NCBI GenBank assembly: GCA_903825315.1
Contig: CAIKAD010000002.1
Span: 248,001 to 312,000 of the forward strand
Reading direction: 5' to 3'
Length of the DNA stretch: 64,000 nt
Source of the DNA: an uncultured Candidatus Peregrinibacteria bacterium
GTDB lineage: Bacteria > Patescibacteriota > Gracilibacteria > Peribacterales > Peribacteraceae
Positions within the stretch are counted from its first letter, which is position 1; each line of letters opens with the position of its first letter. The position numbers and the translations under genes were made by a program. Positions 1 to 7,988 of this stretch are shown here, in pieces. Below the pieces are notes generated by a model, which was given only the letters and a program-made list of their open reading frames with translations, was not told the origin of the DNA and searched no databases.

Positions 1-945
1 ACCTTCGATGAACGGATTGGTTCCGGCGACAATCCTGGCCGAGATCTCGAAGACGTAGATCTCCAGCTTGCGGGTAATGATAGCCTCGAGGCAGAAGGGG
101 CCGAAGAGTCCTTTCCCTGCACGGGGAAGCCTCTTGCTTACCTTGACCACCTGCTGCCCCATCGTGAAGAGCTGCGGAAGAAGCGATTCGCGCACCACCA
201 CCGGAATGTTGCCCACGATCGTGTACGACGTGTGAATATTGGCAGCCAGCTGGTCTTCCGCGCGGATACGGCCAATGGAGTCGGCATTGGACTCATAGCG
301 CTTGTCCATGCTCATAATCTCCAGTTCCCTGGTGATCGGCGAGTAGAAGTAGTGGATGTAGAGCGGTGCCCCCACGATGTACTCCTGGATGACGAAGTCG
401 TTCTCGTCGGGATACTTGCGATTCTTCACCTCGTAGAACTGCTCCGCAGATTTGACCACGAAGTAGCCGAACCCCCCGCCCGCACCGTGGAATTTGATGA
501 TCACCGGGCGGTCGATGTCCTCCGGGCGTTCGAAGACCTTGGGGAGAAGGAGGCCGCTTTTGAGGAGCCACTGCCGCTCCATATCACGGTCGCTCTCCCA
601 CTCCAGAATCTCCTTGGTGCCGTAGTACATGGCTTTCATCTTCTTCACGCGCTCAGGCCCGAGATACGAAACGAACGAACCGTGCGGAATAATGATCGCC
701 TTCCGCTTCATGAGTTCCTTCTCCAGCCCTTCCCACTCGTCCCAACTGTCCACGGTGATAATCTCATCCGCTACGGGATACGTCTTATAGACCCGCTCCA
801 TCCCCTTCTTGCAGATCACGAGATTGCGCATCCCCTCGTCCCGCGCGCCCTTGAGAATCTGCAGCGCCGAGTGGCTTCCCATTGTGGCAATAACGAAATT
901 TTGAGGATCGCGGGAAGCCGACGGGCGTTTGCTCGGGCGTGGCAT
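1..945 (-). CDS. purP: Archaeal-type FAICAR synthetase PurP (3' end cut by window edge)
   Basis: Reading the minus strand from the ATG at 945 gives 315 codons with no stop before the window edge, so about 45 residues are missing. The N-terminus has the DUF1246 signature (IATMGSHSALQILKGARDEG). A central ATP-grasp region holds the glycine-rich loop IIKFHGAGGGFGYFVVK, and the end carries the DUF1297 motif FEISARIVAGTNPFIEG. PurP makes FAICAR from AICAR with formate and ATP in purine synthesis, without the folate cofactor used by the transformylase of PurH. The family is typical of archaea, so its presence among bacterial genes is notable. A TGGTAAAGT extended -10 lies 13 nt before the ATG, and no Shine-Dalgarno is visible. 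Identification is by motifs; other ATP-grasp ligases lack this paired signature. Confidence 0.88.
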   Translation of the reverse strand, partial: MPRPSKRPSASRDPQNFVIATMGSHSALQILKGARDEGMRNLVICKKGMERVYKTYPVADEIITVDSWDEWEGLEKELMKRKAIIIPHGSFVSYLGPERVKKMKAMYYGTKEILEWESDRDMERQWLLKSGLLLPKVFERPEDIDRPVIIKFHGAGGGFGYFVVKSAEQFYEVKNRKYPDENDFVIQEYIVGAPLYIHYFYSPITRELEIMSMDKRYESNADSIGRIRAEDQLAANIHTSYTIVGNIPVVVRESLLPQLFTMGQQVVKVSKRLPRAGKGLFGPFCLEAIITRKLEIYVFEISARIVAGTNPFIEG

Positions 946-1063
946 GGTATTTCCGTTAACTTTACCAGAACAGGAAGCCACGGACAACGTATTCCTTATG
1001 AGGAAATGTGACACAAAAGGGGCGCCGTTTGTTCGTGCGCCCCCAGCCAGGGAAGGAGCCGGA

Positions 1064-1618
1064 TTAGCGGCTCACAGGATCGATGTAGGGAATGCCCAGC
1101 TGCTCCATCGCCCTGCACGAGGCGTAGCGGGCGGTGTAGATGCCATACTGTTCGCAGAGATTATTGACCTTGGGACGGGCAGATGAGGAAGACGATGGAA
1201 AGAGAGAGGCGGGGCAGTAGGCATCAATGGCGTTCTGCGCCACCTTCGTGAGACCAGCGCGGACGCCGGTGTTGTAGGCATTTTCCTCTACAAACTGATT
1301 CACAGCCCGGATGAAATTGTCCGAAATTCCTTTAGCGAGTACACAGTCATGCAATGGTGTAGGCATTTCCACGGCTGCGGAACTCCGCGAGGACGAAGAA
1401 GCGGACGCTGAGGGTGCGGATGATACCCATGACGGTCGTGCGCGCCGTAGCGCTTCACCGCGCGGCATCACGTCGATGCCGGCCGCAGGTGTGGAGACGC
1501 CGCCTTCGATGATGGATGCCCGGAGATCATCCTGCGTGAGGAAGGTCGCCGCGCCCACCATGATGCCCGCCACGATGCCGCAAAGCGCAATAACCGCGTC
1601 ACGCTTTTGTGTGTTCAT
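1064..1618 (-). CDS. Membrane-anchored hypothetical protein
   Basis: The 184-residue product is not recognised. Residues about 8-28 (AVIALCGIVAGIMVGAATFL) form one N-terminal membrane segment or uncleaved signal. A low-complexity Ser/Ala stretch follows at about 66-85, then a small C-terminal domain of about 90 residues with four cysteines (HDC, AYC, LCEQYG, ASC) that could make two disulphides outside the membrane. The start ATG at 1618 is supported by a promoter 30 nt upstream (-35 TTGAAG, 17 nt, -10 TATAAT). It lies downstream of, and on the same strand as, the next small gene. Function unknown. Confidence 0.6.
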   Translation of the reverse strand: MNTQKRDAVIALCGIVAGIMVGAATFLTQDDLRASIIEGGVSTPAAGIDVMPRGEALRRARPSWVSSAPSASASSSSRSSAAVEMPTPLHDCVLAKGISDNFIRAVNQFVEENAYNTGVRAGLTKVAQNAIDAYCPASLFPSSSSSARPKVNNLCEQYGIYTARYASCRAMEQLGIPYIDPVSR

Positions 1619-1648
1619 ACGAGATGAGGGATGTGGATATTTGAAAGC

Positions 1649-1677
1649 ATTATACCTTTGAGAGGCATTTTCTTCAA
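1649..1677 (-). promoter_or_regulatory. Sigma-70-type promoter for the gene ending at 1064
   Basis: On the minus strand a TTGAAG -35 (1677-1672) is followed after 17 nt by a perfect TATAAT -10 (1654-1649). The expected start of transcription is near 1642, giving a leader of about 24 nt before the ATG at 1618. Confidence 0.7.
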
Positions 1678-1696
1678 TGTCTTCTCCAGGAAGGCA

Positions 1697-2170
1697 TCAT
1701 GCAGCGATGGATTCCTTTCGGGTTGTGCCTTGCTGCATATTCTTGACGTTCGATTGAATACGTTCTCTTGCTTCAGCACATCGGGCAAGCACATCCGGAT
1801 GGTCACGATGGGGCTGGGGAACATACTTCTCAATCGCCCAGAACATCACTCCGCGTTCCATCGCCTCTGCAACGAAAGCAGGATCCATCGTTTGCCGTGC
1901 CTGCTCCGGGACATCGGCAAGCGTATGCCCTGCCGATCCAACGGCCGCCTCCATCATAATCTCCCGGTCCGATCGAAACGCCTCCGAAAGCATCCGGTAC
2001 GCGCATCCAAAGCGCTGCTGTACAAGCCGCAGTGCCTCCTCGCGCGTCGCGGGTACACATTCCCCTTCAAAGAAAAGATCCACCGCATCCTTCTTGTCCG
2101 GCCACTTCACTTCCTGGGAAGAGGGAATGGAAGACGGATCCGCCTGCTGTTGTCCTACTGATGTTTCCAT
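1697..2170 (-). CDS. Hypothetical protein, 157 aa
   Basis: Not recognised. The frame is open to 2242, but the ATG at 2170 (METSVGQQQ) is preferred because the longer form would run through a terminator hairpin at 2189-2226. The product is soluble, acidic to neutral and predicted mainly helical. An N-terminal disordered stretch rich in Ser, Gln and Pro is followed by helices such as REEALRLVQQRF and PAFVAEAMERGVMFWAIEKY. There is no signal peptide, membrane segment or catalytic motif. The gene is on the same strand as the membrane protein at 1064-1618, 78 nt upstream of it, but that gene has its own promoter. Confidence 0.5.
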   Translation of the reverse strand: METSVGQQQADPSSIPSSQEVKWPDKKDAVDLFFEGECVPATREEALRLVQQRFGCAYRMLSEAFRSDREIMMEAAVGSAGHTLADVPEQARQTMDPAFVAEAMERGVMFWAIEKYVPQPHRDHPDVLARCAEARERIQSNVKNMQQGTTRKESIAA

Positions 2171-2188
2171 GGAATGAATGGGGAAAAG

Positions 2189-2226
2189 AAAAAAAGCCGC
2201 ACCCCTCGGGGAAGGGGCGCGTGCGG
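2189..2226 (-). terminator. Intrinsic terminator, minus strand
   Basis: CCGCAC...GTGCGG forms the outer stem with an inner CCCC/GGGG pairing, and the minus-strand RNA then runs into a run of T (positions 2195-2189 are A on the plus strand). It lies 19 nt before the ATG at 2170, so it either ends a short upstream RNA or attenuates that gene. A second hairpin with a TTCG-type loop (CCTCC/GGAGG) sits at about 2257-2275. Confidence 0.6.
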
Positions 2227-2465
2227 TACAGGAATCTCTCACGCACGGAACCCTTCCTCCCGAAGGAGGAGGAGTTGAAGTGCGAGGAGGAGACCGTTGT
2301 GTCGCATGACGAGCATGAGTCTACGGATGCAGAAGCCTGAGTCAAAATATTGGGAGTTGATGTTGTATTTTTGGCTTTTGTTCAAGGAATAGTCATCCAC
2401 AGCCTCCCGTTCTTTGACAAAAGAAGAAGCAAGAAGGAGATTAGTAATCTTTCTTCCCTACCACC

Positions 2466-2957
2466 ATGGAAACTGCCCCAAGAAATGTATCGAAACCGGA
2501 ACAACAGGAAGTGCGCGCGAAAAGCATCCTCGGCAAAATGCAGGAGGCACTCCGCTTTCGAATTTTCATGATGTTCCCATCCTTCCCTCGAGCTGATAAA
2601 ATTGTGAAAATGAAAGATTCACGAGCGGAATTAGTCTCCTCTGCTGTCAAAATGGTAATGGAGTCCGCGGAGAAGCAAAAATTCTATTTCTGGCGCGGAG
2701 AGCATCTTCTACCCACTGTATTGGAATACCTGGAACAGGGAGTTCCTTTTCATATTGAACATATTCCAGAACTATCACACAAAGGAAAGCCTTATACAAT
2801 TTACCCTGATTGCGCACACTGCAGTGCCACAGATCCGAGCTTCCGAGTGTGCGAAGGCTGGAGCTATGAAAATGCTTTCTGTGCTCCAATTGACACTCAT
2901 GAAAAAATCATTGATCGAAAAGAAGAACTTCGAGTAGTTCCCGAGAGGAAGGCATAA
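2466..2957 (+). CDS. Hypothetical protein with Cys cluster, 163 aa
   Basis: Not recognised. The ATG at 2466 opens a 163-residue soluble protein with a basic N-terminal half and, at about 112-135, a cluster CAHCSATDPSFRVC that could bind a metal. Aromatic and charged residues are frequent and there is no signal peptide. No good Shine-Dalgarno or close -10 is visible upstream; a TTTGACA-like sequence at 2413-2419 may be part of a promoter. Base composition is more A+T rich than most neighbours, as is the stretch up to 3480, which may mark an acquired region. Confidence 0.5.
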   Translation: METAPRNVSKPEQQEVRAKSILGKMQEALRFRIFMMFPSFPRADKIVKMKDSRAELVSSAVKMVMESAEKQKFYFWRGEHLLPTVLEYLEQGVPFHIEHIPELSHKGKPYTIYPDCAHCSATDPSFRVCEGWSYENAFCAPIDTHEKIIDRKEELRVVPERKA

Positions 2958-3060
2958 CATTGCCTGTCGTACTCTTCTGCGAGAGCTGAACTTTCTACAG
3001 TCCAAACATTGGTGTCGGTGGGTAACCCGTCTCCGCAGCATGCGTGTCTGATCGAAACAC

Positions 3061-3134
3061 GGTTCGAGAACAACCGAAAACAATCCCCTGCAGCCCTCTT
3101 CCCGCGAAGACGGATGGAGGTGCCGGTGGGAATT
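3061..3134. repeat. 74-bp direct repeat, copy 1 (carries the tRNA-Cys 3' end)
   Basis: These 74 bases are identical to 3517-3590. The last 20 bases (3115-3134) duplicate the 3' end of tRNA-Cys, from the encoded CCA through the acceptor into the T arm. Just beyond it the sequence forms a perfect 12-bp inverted repeat, CCGCGAAGACGG (3102-3113) with CCGTCTTCGCGG (3136-3147). The arrangement resembles the far attachment site of an element integrated at a tRNA 3' end. Confidence 0.85.
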
Positions 3135-3218
3135 CCCGTCTTCGCGGAATGAGTAAACCGAACCCGGAGGTAGTCTTCTTATTGTTGATCTGCGATACCG
3201 CTTCGACGCGACTCTTGT

Positions 3219-3458
3219 TCAGAGGTGCTTCTTTGTGAAAGCGCGGCCGGATTGGGTTTTCAGATATCGCTCAAAATCTTCCGCACGTTGCCTGTCATGA
3301 AATGCAATACAAGTCTTCAGGATCCACGGTCGGAATTTGTTTGTGTGGAAACTATCGCCTGCATTGTGTTCCGCGAGCCTTTTCTCAAGGTCACTTGTGA
3401 CACCAACATACCAATGCTTAGAGTCTTTCTCTGACTCGATAATGTATACGTAATGCAT
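3219..3458 (-). CDS. GIY-YIG domain protein, 79 aa
   Basis: A minimal single-domain GIY-YIG protein: YVYII at residues 3-7, WYVGVTSDLEKRLAEHN at 16-32, and a C-terminal helix RAEDFERYLKTQSGRAF with the conserved acidic residue. This fold cuts DNA in homing endonucleases, UvrC and SLX1; small stand-alone members are common in CPR genomes and mostly uncharacterised. The minus-strand -10 TGTTATAGT ends 8 nt before the ATG, so the mRNA is probably leaderless. The gene is the only one inside a 456-bp unit bounded by the 74-bp direct repeats at a tRNA-Cys end, which suggests, but does not prove, that it is or was mobile. Confidence 0.85.
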   Translation of the reverse strand: MHYVYIIESEKDSKHWYVGVTSDLEKRLAEHNAGDSFHTNKFRPWILKTCIAFHDRQRAEDFERYLKTQSGRAFTKKHL

Positions 3459-3466
3459 AGTTGAAT

Positions 3467-3472
3467 ACTATA
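3467..3472 (-). promoter_or_regulatory. -10 element of the GIY-YIG gene (leaderless)
   Basis: Minus-strand TGTTATAGT is an extended -10. It ends 8 nt before the ATG at 3458, which puts the transcription start at or next to the start codon. Confidence 0.5.
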
Positions 3473-3516
3473 ACACCACAACGGATCCATCGCGTCGTAG
3501 CGGTATCGCCATGCAA

Positions 3517-3590
3517 GGTTCGAGAACAACCGAAAACAATCCCCTGCAGCCCTCTTCCCGCGAAGACGGATGGAGGTGCCGGTGGGAATT
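3517..3590. repeat. 74-bp direct repeat, copy 2 (overlaps tRNA-Cys)
   Basis: Identical to 3061-3134. Twenty bases (3571-3590) are the 3' end of the intact tRNA-Cys gene; the other 54 lie immediately 3' of it. With copy 1 it bounds a unit of 456 bp that holds only the GIY-YIG gene. Confidence 0.85.
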
Positions 3591-3645
3591 GCACCCACGC
3601 ATGGGGGTTTTGCAGACCCCTGCCTTACTACTTGGCTACGGCACC
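3571..3645 (-). tRNA. tRNA-Cys (GCA)
   Basis: Seventy-five bases on the minus strand fold as a tRNA with the CCA end encoded. The acceptor pairs GGTGCCG with CGGCACC followed by T and CCA. The anticodon stem GGGGT/ACCCC encloses the loop CTGCAAA (anticodon GCA), and the T arm is GTGGG-TGCAATT-CCCAC. The T loop reads TGCAATT rather than the usual TTCRANN, a slight oddity. Confidence 0.9.
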
Positions 3646-3805
3646 AATGTGACCTTCATTATACGAATATTTCCTGGGAGAAGAACATGAAAGAGTAAGA
3701 ACCACTTCCCCCTCGGCACTTGTTCTGAGCGAAGCGAAGGATCCTCGGCTTCTTCGGATTCCTCGGCATCCTTTCACAACACTCCAACAACCACTACCAA
3801 TCCAC

Positions 3806-4393
3806 CTACTTCTTCTCCGGCTCTTCCGTGGTAAAGGAACTGGTGATGGCCACCACCTGCTTATCGAGCCCCGTAGTGGCAGCGAAGGGCGTGGATGCCG
3901 TTACGGTGTAGCCCGTGCCAGATTGCGACACGGCGCTCAACTGGTAGAAGCGCTGCTTGGGCTGGCTCGCTTCCGGCTGCGCCGTGTAGATATCGAGCGT
4001 CACTTCCTTGGCGTCCACGGTCACCGTGCGCTGGTCAATGTTCTCATAACCGGGCAGCGCGCTGATGGCCTGCACGTTCGCCTTACTGTAATCGGTGGAA
4101 CCCATCGGCTGGGCGAGAACTTCTTCCGTGACCACAACGGTGGGATACTGCCCCGATAGGGGCTTTTCGGTCTGGAACGCGGCCACCACCTCCGGGGGGA
4201 TGCCGCGCTGCTCCATCTGTTCCCGCTCCACCACTTTCCAGCCATTGGGGAGACAAACACCCACTGTTCCGTTCCAGTACTGCTGCGTGCAGAGCGTCGC
4301 CGTCGTCTCCCCTCCACAACCGGACAGGAAGACCAGGGTAAGAGCTGCAACGGAGAGATAATGGCGCGTGGTGACCGAACGGGTTTTGAGCAT
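3806..4393 (-). CDS. Putative lipoprotein, 195 aa
   Basis: The N-terminus has a basic region (KTRSVTTRHY), a hydrophobic core and the lipobox LSGC, so the mature protein should start at a lipidated Cys near residue 26 on the outer face of the membrane. A predicted beta-rich domain of about 160 residues follows, with one likely disulphide pair (TLCTQQYW...VGVCLPNGW). The start at 4393 (MLKTR) is preferred over an ATG 12 nt upstream because a TATGAT -10 (4406-4401) sits 7 nt before it and overlaps the region just after the upstream ATG. It runs divergently from the Ig-like surface gene. Function unknown; it may be a PsbP/DUF-type fold, but that is a guess. Confidence 0.7.
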   Translation of the reverse strand: MLKTRSVTTRHYLSVAALTLVFLSGCGGETTATLCTQQYWNGTVGVCLPNGWKVVEREQMEQRGIPPEVVAAFQTEKPLSGQYPTVVVTEEVLAQPMGSTDYSKANVQAISALPGYENIDQRTVTVDAKEVTLDIYTAQPEASQPKQRFYQLSAVSQSGTGYTVTASTPFAATTGLDKQVVAITSSFTTEEPEKK

Positions 4394-4524
4394 GTGAAAG
4401 ATCATACCGATGGAGCGTCAAAAGCAGGAATACTGCTGATGGTTGCGGATGGAAAAGGGATGGACAGATTGAAGAATAGATGCGGAGATATTCTCTGTGC
4501 ATTGAGGAAAAGCCCGATTTTTGG

Positions 4525-4530
4525 TAGAAT
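4525..4530 (+). promoter_or_regulatory. Extended -10 of the surface-protein gene (leaderless, TTG start)
   Basis: TGGTAGAAT ends 7 nt before the TTG at 4538, so the RNA should begin at the start codon. Confidence 0.5.
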
Positions 4531-4537
4531 AACCTGA

Positions 4538-6958
4538 TTGGTCAAAACACACATCCGCACCCTCGCCTTTCTGGCTGCCCTCCTCATGCCGCTGCCCGCA
4601 TTCAGCGCGGTCGTGACGGCTGCGGGCATCAGCCATACTGGCGTACTCACCGTACAGGATTCCATCGCCGGGCTGGGGCTGGAGGCCGACCTCAAGGGTT
4701 TCCCGGGAAGCCAGGTGGACCTGGTGGTGGTGCCGCCCTCACAGAAATTCGTCGTGTTCCCGCTTGCGCTGGATTCCGATGGAAACGCGCATATGCACGT
4801 GCCAGGGAGCAGCATCCATGAAGCGGGTACATACAGCGCCTTCGTGGGATTACAGGGCAAGCGTCTCCTCGAAGACGTGACTTTCAACGTCCTTCCGGAC
4901 AGTGTGGATCCCGCCAGTTCCACCCTCGCGGTATCCCGAAACAGCATTGCGGCGGATGGGCGCGACGCTGCAGGCGTCACCGTCACCCTACAGGACCAAT
5001 ATGGCAACGCCCTGGCAAAGCGGCCAGTTAAACTCATTGCCAGCAGCGCTCAGGTGCGGCTGGACGTGGAGACGCAGGAAACTGATGCGGACGGAGTGGC
5101 ACGCTTCTCCGTGTCTGCCTCGACACCCGGAACGTACTCTCTACGCGCCCTCGACCTCCTGAGCAACAACCTCCTCACAGCCGAAGCATCGCTCAAAGCA
5201 GGTAGCACGAAAGCCGTTGGAGGGCCGGTCTCACCCTACCGCGCACAACTGACCGACACCGCATATCCCACGCCGCAAACCCATGATGTCATCCAGGGTT
5301 TTGAAGTACGGCTCGGACAGCAGGCCCTCAAGATTGACGAAATGACCGACCTCACCATCCGCGCCGTAGATGCTCAAGGCAGAACTGTCGAAGACTACGG
5401 GGGAACGGTCCAGGTGACGGCACCCACGGACTCCACCGCAACGCTGCCGGGCCTCAGCGCCGTGGATGGCGCCGGTTCCGTGCGCTTTGAGGGAAGAAAC
5501 CGCGGTATTCGCACAATTCCCCTCTCCGTCAGCTTCCGGCGCATCGGGCGGCATACGCTCAGCGTGGATGACACGACCGATCCCACACATGTGCTCCACG
5601 GCGAAGTAACGGTGACCGTGACACAGACTGGCAATCCGGATGTTCTCAATCTCCGCATAGACTCGCCCGCCCAGAACTCCACGGTAGGAGGTGCCACCGT
5701 CCTACTCGAGGGAAGCACGCAACCCTTCACGAACATATTCGTCAGCGGCGGCGTGGACAAGAGCGCGGGAGAAAGCGATGAAGCGGGGCGCTTTTCCATC
5801 CCCGTCCAGCTCGATGAGAACCAGGGCGAGTACACGTTTCACATCACGGATGATGCCGGCGGCGACATCTCCCTCCATCTCGTCCGCGATGCGGATCCGC
5901 CAATTATCGAGGACCCGTCTGTTGCTCCCGACACTCCCGAAGAAGGTGCAAGCACCCTGCTCGTAGCGCACAGCGAGCCGGGATTGGCGAGCTTGGGTTT
6001 GCAGATTGGCGCGGAGCGGATGCAGTTGCAGGAAGACGGGACCAGGCCAGGCACCTACCAGCTGCTCTTCACGGCGCCGCGCGCTGGTTCGTACCAACCT
6101 GTTCTCACGGCGCGCGACCCTGCAGGCAACATCACCAACCTCAGCATGACCCTCACGGTCCTGGCGAAGAAACTCCCGACCGTTCAGCACCTCCGCGCTA
6201 CGCCCCAGAAGGCGGCCGTGTCGCTCTCATGGGATCCTGTCACGAACGAGCCCGTCGACCACTACAAAATCTATGTGGCGGAAGGTCCGGACATGGGCAC
6301 ATACGCCTACTCTCTCGAGACGGACGACGCCTCGCGCACCGGCGCCGTGGTGACGGGCCTCAAGACCGGCGCGCCCTATGCCTTCGCCGTAACAGCCGTT
6401 GCCGATGAACGCGAAAGTGACAAGAGCGAGCCTGTGTTGGCGCGTACGTTGGGACTTCTCCTCACCGTCGATCCCCAGCCGGAAGCGCTCGCGGCGGAGT
6501 GGTCGTTCCCCGTGGCAACATCGGTCCAATCCTTCCTCCTGGAATACGGCGCTCATGAGGAGCTCACAGAACAGCGCACCATACCCGGCGGCGACATTAA
6601 AGCGAACGAGAAGCGCTCCCTCATGCTGCGCGACCTCCTGCCGGGCGTGGAGTACTTCATCAAACTCACTCCCATCGCCACGACGGGTGAACCCCTGGAA
6701 GACCTCGTAGCCACCGGTAATGGCACGCCCCTCAACTCCGACGGGCACTTTGCCGCGCCGGATCAGCTGCCACCCCTCAGCACCATACACCCCGTTGCGC
6801 CCACCGCCACGCAGCCCGGCTCGGGCATTCCCCCACCGGCACTCTGGGGCATTATCGCCGCCGCCGTCCTCCTCATCCTGTGGCAAGCCAAGCGGATGGG
6901 ACGCAGGCAGGCAGAACGGAAATTTTTCCGCACGATGGAAGCACGCTACCATCGATAA
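4538..6958 (+). CDS. Surface protein with Ig-like and fibronectin III domains, 806 aa
   Basis: The likely start is TTG at 4538; it gives a clean signal peptide (HIRTLAFLAALLMPLPAFSA), and no in-frame ATG lies upstream. Residues about 125-225 resemble an invasin-type bacterial Ig (Big_1) domain, seen in DGRDAAGVTVTLQDQYGNAL. Several further beta-sandwich repeats follow to about 540. A fibronectin type III-like domain at about 550-635 reads AAVSLSWDPVTNEPVDHYKIY. One membrane helix at about 768-785 (LWGIIAAAVLLILW) precedes a basic tail, so the bulk should face outside. The next gene starts 3 nt after its stop. It probably acts as an adhesin or envelope structural protein; no enzyme motif is seen. 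Confidence 0.75.
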   Translation: MVKTHIRTLAFLAALLMPLPAFSAVVTAAGISHTGVLTVQDSIAGLGLEADLKGFPGSQVDLVVVPPSQKFVVFPLALDSDGNAHMHVPGSSIHEAGTYSAFVGLQGKRLLEDVTFNVLPDSVDPASSTLAVSRNSIAADGRDAAGVTVTLQDQYGNALAKRPVKLIASSAQVRLDVETQETDADGVARFSVSASTPGTYSLRALDLLSNNLLTAEASLKAGSTKAVGGPVSPYRAQLTDTAYPTPQTHDVIQGFEVRLGQQALKIDEMTDLTIRAVDAQGRTVEDYGGTVQVTAPTDSTATLPGLSAVDGAGSVRFEGRNRGIRTIPLSVSFRRIGRHTLSVDDTTDPTHVLHGEVTVTVTQTGNPDVLNLRIDSPAQNSTVGGATVLLEGSTQPFTNIFVSGGVDKSAGESDEAGRFSIPVQLDENQGEYTFHITDDAGGDISLHLVRDADPPIIEDPSVAPDTPEEGASTLLVAHSEPGLASLGLQIGAERMQLQEDGTRPGTYQLLFTAPRAGSYQPVLTARDPAGNITNLSMTLTVLAKKLPTVQHLRATPQKAAVSLSWDPVTNEPVDHYKIYVAEGPDMGTYAYSLETDDASRTGAVVTGLKTGAPYAFAVTAVADERESDKSEPVLARTLGLLLTVDPQPEALAAEWSFPVATSVQSFLLEYGAHEELTEQRTIPGGDIKANEKRSLMLRDLLPGVEYFIKLTPIATTGEPLEDLVATGNGTPLNSDGHFAAPDQLPPLSTIHPVAPTATQPGSGIPPPALWGIIAAAVLLILWQAKRMGRRQAERKFFRTMEARYHR

Positions 6959-6961
6959 GCC

Positions 6962-7966
6962 ATGGCCCGCCCCCGCACGATGTCCATCGGCGGCGCGACG
7001 TTCGACCTCTTTGTCCGCATGGACAGGAGCGCCGTGACCGAAGCGGATGGCGGACTTTCGCTGTGCTTCCCCGCCGGGGCCAAGATTAAAGTGGAACAGA
7101 TCATCGAGACATGCGGCGGCGGTGCCGCTAACACATCGGTAGGACTGGCGCGGCTGGAATGCGACACGTCATTCTGCGGCGTGGTGGGAAGTGATCAGTG
7201 GGGAGAACGGCTTCTCAAGAATTTGCAGGACGAACATGTGGATATCCTGTCTGCCACCGTGGTGGAAGGCGAAAACTCCAGCTCCTCCATCATTCTCTCC
7301 CTCGGGAGCGGTGAGCGGGTCATCCTCTACAACGCCGGTACCAACATCCACCTGCAGGACGCAACATTTGACCGCGAGGCCGCTTCCAAGTGCGACTGGC
7401 TCTATCTCACGCATCTGCAGCAGGGCAGCACCATTATCTTCGATGACATCATCACCATCCTCTCCCACCCCACAAAAACGGTAGGATTGACTTGGAATCC
7501 CGGCTCCACGCAGATCAAAGAGGGATGGGGTTCGCCCGAAAACCGTGCTCTCCTCGCCCGCACCCGTGTTCTCCTCGTGAACAAGGAAGAGGCGGCGGCG
7601 TTTACCAAGACAAAGGAAACAGAAGAGGCCCTCCGCATTCTCTCAGACGCCGGCGCGGCGGTGGTGTGCGTAACGGACGGAAAGAACGGCGCCATGGCGA
7701 CGGATGGAAAGACGCTCTACCGCTGCGCGCCCATTGCGGACGCCGCAGTAGTGGACGTTACGGGAGCAGGAGATGCCTTTGGGACAGGGGTCACATGGGC
7801 CATCCTGAACGGTTTAGACTTGCCAACGGCACTCAGAGCGGGTACGATATCTTCTACAAGCGTATTGGGTTTCTTCGGCGCACAGGCAGGACTCCTCACG
7901 AACACCGAGATGCAGAAACGGCTCTCGTCCTCCCGTCCCGATGTGCAGATGACACCGTTACGCTAA
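6962..7966 (+). CDS. PfkB-family sugar or nucleoside kinase
   Basis: The 334-residue protein has the ribokinase fold signatures. Near the N-terminus GGGAANTSVGLARLE is the substrate-side glycine motif, and DVTGAGDAFGTGVTWAILNG at about 262-281 is the PfkB signature 2 with the catalytic-base Asp and the anion hole. It would phosphorylate a sugar, sugar phosphate or nucleoside with ATP in the cytoplasm; the substrate cannot be told from sequence. It follows the surface-protein stop by 3 nt and precedes the next gene by 22 nt, so the three are probably cotranscribed. A TACCAT hexamer 9 nt upstream of the ATG could also give an internal start. Confidence 0.85.
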   Translation: MARPRTMSIGGATFDLFVRMDRSAVTEADGGLSLCFPAGAKIKVEQIIETCGGGAANTSVGLARLECDTSFCGVVGSDQWGERLLKNLQDEHVDILSATVVEGENSSSSIILSLGSGERVILYNAGTNIHLQDATFDREAASKCDWLYLTHLQQGSTIIFDDIITILSHPTKTVGLTWNPGSTQIKEGWGSPENRALLARTRVLLVNKEEAAAFTKTKETEEALRILSDAGAAVVCVTDGKNGAMATDGKTLYRCAPIADAAVVDVTGAGDAFGTGVTWAILNGLDLPTALRAGTISSTSVLGFFGAQAGLLTNTEMQKRLSSSRPDVQMTPLR

Positions 7967-7988
7967 CACGCACTCCCCTTCCCTCCCC

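Noticed and set aside
232-1011. A 259-codon plus-strand open frame
   Set aside because: It is the shadow of purP on the minus strand; the plus-strand product has no family features and the minus strand gives clear PurP motifs.
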